DNA of 64,000 bases from Lentzea aerocolonigenes. Its GTDB lineage: Bacteria; Actinomycetota; Actinomycetes; Mycobacteriales; Pseudonocardiaceae. Of this stretch, positions 59,422-64,000 are shown one piece after another. The notes under the pieces are model-generated. The model saw only the letters and a program-made list of their open reading frames with translations, ran no database searches and was not told the DNA's origin. How positions within the stretch are numbered: position 1 is the stretch's first letter; every line of letters starts with the position of its first letter. A program made the position numbers and the translations under genes. The DNA is taken from the NCBI RefSeq assembly GCF_000974445.1, contig NZ_BBOJ01000002.1, forward strand, positions 372,001-436,000, given 5' to 3'.

Positions 59422-60333
59422 ATGCTGGACGTCCGACGCCTGGCGCTGCTCGCCGCCGTGGTGGACACCGGTTCGATGACCGCCGCCGCCGAACAGCTCG
59501 GCTACACCCCGTCCGCGGTCTCGCAGCAGCTGCGCCGGCTCGAGGTGGAAGCCGGTCAGCCGTTGCTGCACCGGCAGGCCAGGGGTGTGCGCCCCACCGA
59601 GGCCGGAGCCGTGCTGGCCGGTCACGCCCGCCACGTCCTGCGCCGGCTCAGCGCCGCCGAGGCCGATCTGGCCGAACTCGCGGGGCTGCGCCGCGGCACC
59701 ATCGCGCTCGGCGTGTTCCCGACCGTCGCGAGCGCCCTGCTGCCCCAGGTCGTGAGCAGGTTCCGCCGCCAGTACCCGGATCTCCGCCTGGACGTGCGCA
59801 GCACCCGGTTCGACGAGCTCGTCGAGCTGCTGGAGAACGGCACCGTCGGCATCGCGCTGTTGTGGGACTACGCGTGGAACCGCGTCGACGTCCCCGACAT
59901 CTCGCTGACGCCCCTGCTCGACGACCCGACCGTGCTCATCGTCGCCGCTGATCACCGGCTCGCGCGCAAGCGGTTCACCACCATGTCCGAACTGGCCGGC
60001 GAGGAGTGGATCGTCCGCGCCCACGACCACCCGGTGGCCGAGGTGCTCGAACGCAGCTGCCGCGCGGCCGGGTTCACCCCGAAGATCGCGTTCGAGGCCA
60101 ACGACTACCAGGAGGCGCAGGCCATGGTCAGCGTCGGGCTCGGCGTCGCGCTGGCGCCCAGGACCGCGGTGCGCAACCCGAACCCGGACGTCCGCGTGCT
60201 CGCGCTGGGCACGGACGTGCCGGCCCGGCGCGTGCTGCTGGCGCACCGCCAGGACCGGCTGCGCGCTCCCGCCGAGCTCGCCATGCACCAGCTCCTGGTC
60301 GACGTGGCCAGGGAGTACCAGACCAAACCCTGA
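59422..60333 (+). CDS. LysR family transcriptional regulator
   Basis: A 303-residue regulator. The N-terminal winged helix is LDVRRLALLAAVVDTGSMTAAAEQLGYTPSAVSQQLRRLEVEAGQPLLHRQARGVRPTEAG. The C-terminal periplasmic-binding-like domain (about 92-300) binds the inducer. ATG 59422 follows GAGGAG. It is divergent from the prpF-permease operon and probably activates it in response to the imported acid. Confidence 0.9.
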   Translation: MLDVRRLALLAAVVDTGSMTAAAEQLGYTPSAVSQQLRRLEVEAGQPLLHRQARGVRPTEAGAVLAGHARHVLRRLSAAEADLAELAGLRRGTIALGVFPTVASALLPQVVSRFRRQYPDLRLDVRSTRFDELVELLENGTVGIALLWDYAWNRVDVPDISLTPLLDDPTVLIVAADHRLARKRFTTMSELAGEEWIVRAHDHPVAEVLERSCRAAGFTPKIAFEANDYQEAQAMVSVGLGVALAPRTAVRNPNPDVRVLALGTDVPARRVLLAHRQDRLRAPAELAMHQLLVDVAREYQTKP

Positions 60334-60437
60334 TCTTCCCCCAAGTGGCCAGAACGTGGACAGTTCCTGGCCAAACGCCGCGATCGTCATGCCACCGGAG
60401 TTTGCTTTCCGATGCGGAAACGGCCACCGGAGCGGCG

Positions 60438-62888
60438 ATGTACGAGTTCGACGTGTTCGTGAGCTACGCCTCGGTCGACCGCGCGGTCGTGTGGCCGTTC
60501 GTCGAACGGTTGCGGGCCGACGGGCTGCGGGTCTGGTTCGACGAGCACTCGATGGCGGGCGGGCTGCCCGCGATGCAGCAGCTCTCCGAGGGGATCGAGA
60601 GGTCGGCGCACCTCGTCGCGTGTCTCACCGACGCCTACCTCCAGCGGCCGTGGACGGGCTACGAGTTGCAGGTGAGCCGGTACCTGGACCCGTCGGGCCG
60701 GGCGGGGCGGACGATTCCCGTGCTGTTCCAACGGCTCACGCTGCCGTTGCCGGCGGAGATCAGCTTCCTGGCGCAGTGCGACCTGACGTGCACGACGACC
60801 TTCGAGGCGGAGTACCGCAAGATCGTCGGCGCGCTGCGGCGGCCGGTTCCGTCGGCAGGGGCGGACAGCCTCGCCGACGCGTGCGTGGCGCCGTTCCAGC
60901 ACCTCGACGAGCCGGCCGTGGCGTTGTTCAAGACCTACCAGGCCCTCAGGGCGTTGCTGCCGATGCTCGAGAAGTTGTCGAGTTCTGGCGAGGTTCCGGC
61001 GCAGCTGCACGCGTCGCTGGCGACGGTCCAGGCCTTCGCGCGGGAACGGGCGGAGGACGTGCCGGTCACCGGGCGGACTGTCGCTCCGGCGCTGTCGGCG
61101 TTGAAAGTGCTGGCGCAGTGGGCACTTCCGGGCGATCCGCGGGATCCGTGGGCGGAGATCTGGGACCGTCTGCCGGACGGTGGTGACGGCACGAAGCTCA
61201 TTCCCGGCACGACGTTCACCGCGCGCGGCCCGCAGCTCGGCCGCACCGGTCTCGGGCCGCGGTACGCCGGGCACGACCTGCTGCGCGACGAACCGGTGTC
61301 GGTGCACCTCGTCGACGTCCCTGAGGACCGCGACGAGGCGTTCTTCGCGGAGATCGCGCGGTTCACGCGGTTCGCCGACGCGGCGGTGGTGTCGCCGGTC
61401 GCGGCGGGCCCGATCACGATCGACGACCGGCGGCGCTGCCTCTACGTGATCATGCCGTCGATCGACGGCGACAGCGCGCAGGACCTCGTCCGCCGCTCCG
61501 GGCCGCTGCCCGAGCGCGCCGCCCACGAGGTGTGCCTCGGCATCGCCCGTGCGCTCAGGGCGTTCCACGAGGCCGATCCGCCGATCGTGCACGGCGACAT
61601 CACGCCGGCGAACGTGATCGTCGGCCGCCTCGGCGTGGTGCGGGTGGTGTGCGTCGCGCGGGAGATGGCGGACGTGCCCGTCGACGACCTGGACGGCACG
61701 TCGGCGAGCCGGATGGACTCGTTCCTGTTCGGCAGCCCCGAAAACCGGTCGGGCGCGCCGCTCACCCCGCAGGCCGACCTGTTCGCGCTGCGGGCCGTCC
61801 TGCACTTCCTGCTGACCGGCGAGTACCCGACCGAGGACGACGTCGCAGCCTCCCCGTTGCGGGACTGCGCCACCGCGGCCGCGGCCTGTGAAGTCCTGGA
61901 ACGCCAGGCGAACGAGCTGCCGGCCACCACCCGGCTGACCACCGTGACCCGCCGTTCCCGCATCCCGGCCCGGAGATCTCAGGCGCCGGGGTTCTCGCTC
62001 GTGCACGCCGTGGAGCTCCAGGCGCGCAACGCCTGGCCGCTCGGCGGCGGCCGGACTCTGGTGTGGGAAATGGGATCCGACACCCTGGCGGTGATCGAGG
62101 GCGACGACCTCCTCTGGCGGGACAGCCGTCCGGTGCCGGTGCGCAGGACGGTCGTCGGCGAGGGTGGCCGGGTGGGCGTCGGCGGCTGGGACGGCGCGGT
62201 GCGCTGCTTCGCAGGCGACGAGGTGGCGACGCACCAGCTCGACGGCACGGTGGGAGACCTGACGTTCGTCGGCGACGACCTCGTCGTGGGGTCGTGGCGG
62301 CGTGAGCTGATCCGGCTGGGGCAGACCGGCAAGTGGACCGAGCTGCTGGCGACCGAGCGCGGCGTGCACCGGATCGCCGCGCACGGCGAGCGGTTCGCCG
62401 TGTCGGGACTGTCCGGTGGCCTCACCCTGTACTCGGACACGCGCATGACCGCCGACCACCCCGAGCTCGACTTCGTGGGTGACATCGCCTTCGCGGGCAG
62501 CCGGTTGGTCGTACTGACCCACGACAACGAGCTGACCAGCATGCGGCTCGACGGCACGTTCACGGCACGGGAGGTCAAACCCGGCGCACGCGGGCTGCTG
62601 CCGTCCCCCGCGCGGGGCAGCTGCCTGCTGCTGACCGACGAGCAGGCGTGGCTGATCGACGACGCGAACCGGCACCTGCTGCACGCGGTCCTGCCCGCCC
62701 GGTCCAGGATGGTCTCCGCCGCGTCCAACAGCTTCACATTGTCCACATCGGACGGTTGCGCGTACTGGCAGGACGGCGTGCAACGGCACGTGTGGCCGGA
62801 AGCCCTTTCGGCCGTGCTCTCCTGGGACGGCGGGCAGCTCGCCGTGACAACTCCCGGCACCGTCGAGCTGTACGAGGTGGTCCGGTGA
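60438..62888 (+). CDS. TIR - pseudokinase - beta-propeller protein
   Basis: An 816-residue protein. Residues 1 to about 140 form a TIR domain (YEFDVFVSYASVDRAVVWPFVERLRADGLRVWFDE; Glu76 in WTGYELQVSRY at the NADase glutamate position). Residues about 255-500 are kinase-like: HGDITPAN keeps His385, Asp387 and Asn392 of the catalytic loop, but the VAIK lysine is replaced (VSVHLV) and DFG is missing (VRVVCVAREM), so it is probably a pseudokinase. Residues about 515-816 are WD-like propeller strands (VGGWDGAVRCFAGDEVATHQLDG). No membrane helix. ATG 60438 follows GGAG. The stop overlaps the TPR gene (GTGA). A nucleotide-based sensing or defence role is inferred. Confidence 0.8.
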   Translation: MYEFDVFVSYASVDRAVVWPFVERLRADGLRVWFDEHSMAGGLPAMQQLSEGIERSAHLVACLTDAYLQRPWTGYELQVSRYLDPSGRAGRTIPVLFQRLTLPLPAEISFLAQCDLTCTTTFEAEYRKIVGALRRPVPSAGADSLADACVAPFQHLDEPAVALFKTYQALRALLPMLEKLSSSGEVPAQLHASLATVQAFARERAEDVPVTGRTVAPALSALKVLAQWALPGDPRDPWAEIWDRLPDGGDGTKLIPGTTFTARGPQLGRTGLGPRYAGHDLLRDEPVSVHLVDVPEDRDEAFFAEIARFTRFADAAVVSPVAAGPITIDDRRRCLYVIMPSIDGDSAQDLVRRSGPLPERAAHEVCLGIARALRAFHEADPPIVHGDITPANVIVGRLGVVRVVCVAREMADVPVDDLDGTSASRMDSFLFGSPENRSGAPLTPQADLFALRAVLHFLLTGEYPTEDDVAASPLRDCATAAAACEVLERQANELPATTRLTTVTRRSRIPARRSQAPGFSLVHAVELQARNAWPLGGGRTLVWEMGSDTLAVIEGDDLLWRDSRPVPVRRTVVGEGGRVGVGGWDGAVRCFAGDEVATHQLDGTVGDLTFVGDDLVVGSWRRELIRLGQTGKWTELLATERGVHRIAAHGERFAVSGLSGGLTLYSDTRMTADHPELDFVGDIAFAGSRLVVLTHDNELTSMRLDGTFTAREVKPGARGLLPSPARGSCLLLTDEQAWLIDDANRHLLHAVLPARSRMVSAASNSFTLSTSDGCAYWQDGVQRHVWPEALSAVLSWDGGQLAVTTPGTVELYEVVR

Positions 62889-64000
62889 ACCCGTTGCGGG
62901 CGGCCATCGCCGAGCTCGGCAGCCGGCCCGACAGCCCGCGGGTGCGGACGGCGCTCGCCGAGGCGCGGTTCCGGCTCGCCCTGGAGACCGAACCGGGTGA
63001 GGCGGCCGAGCTGCTGCGTGCGGCCGCCGAGGCCGATCCGTTCCAGCCCAAGGTGTTCCTACACCTCGGACGGGTGCTGCACCGCGAAGGCAAGTACTTC
63101 GCCGCGTTGCGCGAGTACCGCCGGGCCGCCGAGCTCGTGCCGGACAGCCGCCGCGTCCACCGGCTCATCGCCCAGGCCGAACAGGACCTCGGCCAGAGCA
63201 GGAAACGGGAGAAACCGGCCCCGGACACGTGGTTGCTGCTCCTGCTCGACCAGCTGTCCAAGGAACACCCCACGCGCGTCCAGGTCACCGCTTGCCTTGC
63301 CGTGGGAGCCGAACACGCCTCCGCCGCAGAGCTCGCGGTGGCCGCAGTCCTCGTGCAGGCCCACGACCAGGTCCCGATCGACGTCCGCGAGCTCGGCACG
63401 TCCCACCCGTTGCTCGACGCGGTCCTCGACCTCGTCGAAGCCCGCGACCCGGACGCGTTCGTCTCGGCCGCCGTCGACCACCTGAGGGCACAACGCCTCC
63501 CCGTCGAAGTGGTCTGCTGGGCTCACTTCACGAAGTGGGAGAAGCTGAGCGCCCTCGACGCGCTGCAGTTGCTCGACCGCTACCCCGACGACGTGAGACG
63601 CCTGGACTGCTTCCGGGAACTGGAGATCGCGGTCCTGGACGCGTGCGCGAGGAGAGCCTGGACCGAGGACCGCCCCCACGAGGCGAAACTCCTGTGGCGC
63701 GAGACGATTCCGCTCGACCCGCACCGCGTCCCGGTCGCCGTCAACCTCGCCCTGCTCGCCGCCCGCACCAGGACCACCGAGGAGTACGCCCCGGCGTGGG
63801 CCCGGCTGGCCGAGCTGCTGTACCTGCACGCGGCCGCGATCGGCGACGTGCAGGTCATGCTCGACGAGCGCGTCACCCTGCACCGCGCTATCAGCCAGAA
63901 CAGCAGGCAGCGGTACGTGCTCGGCCGGGAGCAACCGGACGACGAACAACTGCGCGCGTGGCTCGCGGACCCGGAAGCGCTCGAAATCTGGCTGCGGGAG
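62885..64000 (+). CDS. TPR protein, cut by the window edge (partial)
   Basis: At least 372 residues, open to the right edge. GTG 62885 overlaps the TIR gene stop by GTGA. The first 110 residues contain TPR-like helix pairs (PFQPKVFLHLGRVLHREGKYFAALREYRRAAELVPDSRRV); later helices (KLSALDALQLLDRYPDDVRRLDCFRELEIAVLD and LDPHRVPVAVNLALLAARTR) continue as an alpha-solenoid. No catalytic motif is visible in this part. The coupling suggests it binds or regulates the TIR protein. A further domain may follow beyond the window. Confidence 0.75.
   Translation, partial: MNPLRAAIAELGSRPDSPRVRTALAEARFRLALETEPGEAAELLRAAAEADPFQPKVFLHLGRVLHREGKYFAALREYRRAAELVPDSRRVHRLIAQAEQDLGQSRKREKPAPDTWLLLLLDQLSKEHPTRVQVTACLAVGAEHASAAELAVAAVLVQAHDQVPIDVRELGTSHPLLDAVLDLVEARDPDAFVSAAVDHLRAQRLPVEVVCWAHFTKWEKLSALDALQLLDRYPDDVRRLDCFRELEIAVLDACARRAWTEDRPHEAKLLWRETIPLDPHRVPVAVNLALLAARTRTTEEYAPAWARLAELLYLHAAAIGDVQVMLDERVTLHRAISQNSRQRYVLGREQPDDEQLRAWLADPEALEIWLRE

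Overview
The window is very GC-rich (about 70% by eye), uses GTG and TTG starts freely and has the strong third-position G/C bias of an actinomycete. Protein families (fused LivHM permease, DUF3052-like and DUF5984-like proteins, SpoIIE-type phosphatases, CU044_5270-like anti-sigma protein, ricin-domain GH62, DUF222/HNH protein) suggest a filamentous Pseudonocardiales such as Lentzea, Saccharothrix or a relative. That placement is inference. No rRNA, tRNA, CRISPR array or prophage was seen; it looks like a chromosomal arm rich in regulators and accessory genes.

Layout. 1-0.9 kb: 5' part of a sensor histidine kinase running off the left edge. 1.1-3.7 kb: TetR regulator divergent from an HSL-type esterase over two similar operators, then a second TetR regulator. 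3.8-9.7 kb: operator, consensus promoter and a tightly coupled branched-chain-amino-acid-type ABC operon (lipoprotein, fused permease, two ATPases) ending in a lysophospholipase-like hydrolase. 9.7-12.6 kb: MFS exporter divergent from an XRE regulator, a DUF3052-like protein and a secreted protein. 12.7-19.7 kb: an unknown 503-aa protein, then a coupled operon of subtilisin, sigma factor, small beta-sandwich protein and TPR-CHAT caspase-like protease. 19.7-25.9 kb: methyltransferase, DUF5984-like protein, small unknowns, ECF sigma with a membrane anti-sigma-like partner, and an MFS transporter.

26-32 kb: GH51 arabinofuranosidase, MarR regulator with three evenly spaced operators in front of a small membrane protein, amidase, and a ribosomal-protection GTPase with an overlapping leader ORF. 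32.3-38 kb: acetyltransferase, a membrane TIR/WD40 protein, a divergent membrane protein with a Rossmann-like domain, and a glycosyltransferase. 38-49.4 kb: secreted sugar dehydrogenase, ricin-GH62 arabinofuranosidase, a beta-rich surface protein, a DUF222/HNH gene inside two roughly 300-bp inverted palindromic arms, an NTF2-like/MBL-like pair with a divergent TetR regulator, and a GH11 xylanase. GH51, GH62 and GH11 together suggest arabinoxylan use.

49.7-56.5 kb: a giant multi-HAMP hybrid histidine kinase whose 5' end is frameshifted in this sequence, coupled to an ANTAR-GAF-PAS-SpoIIE phosphatase. 56.6-60.3 kb: PrpF-family isomerase and dicarboxylate-type permease, divergent from a LysR regulator. 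60.4-64 kb: a TIR-pseudokinase-beta-propeller protein coupled to a TPR protein cut by the right edge.

The strongest candidates for undescribed systems are the subtilisin/sigma/CHAT operon, the TIR-pseudokinase-propeller/TPR operon, and the palindrome-flanked HNH element.
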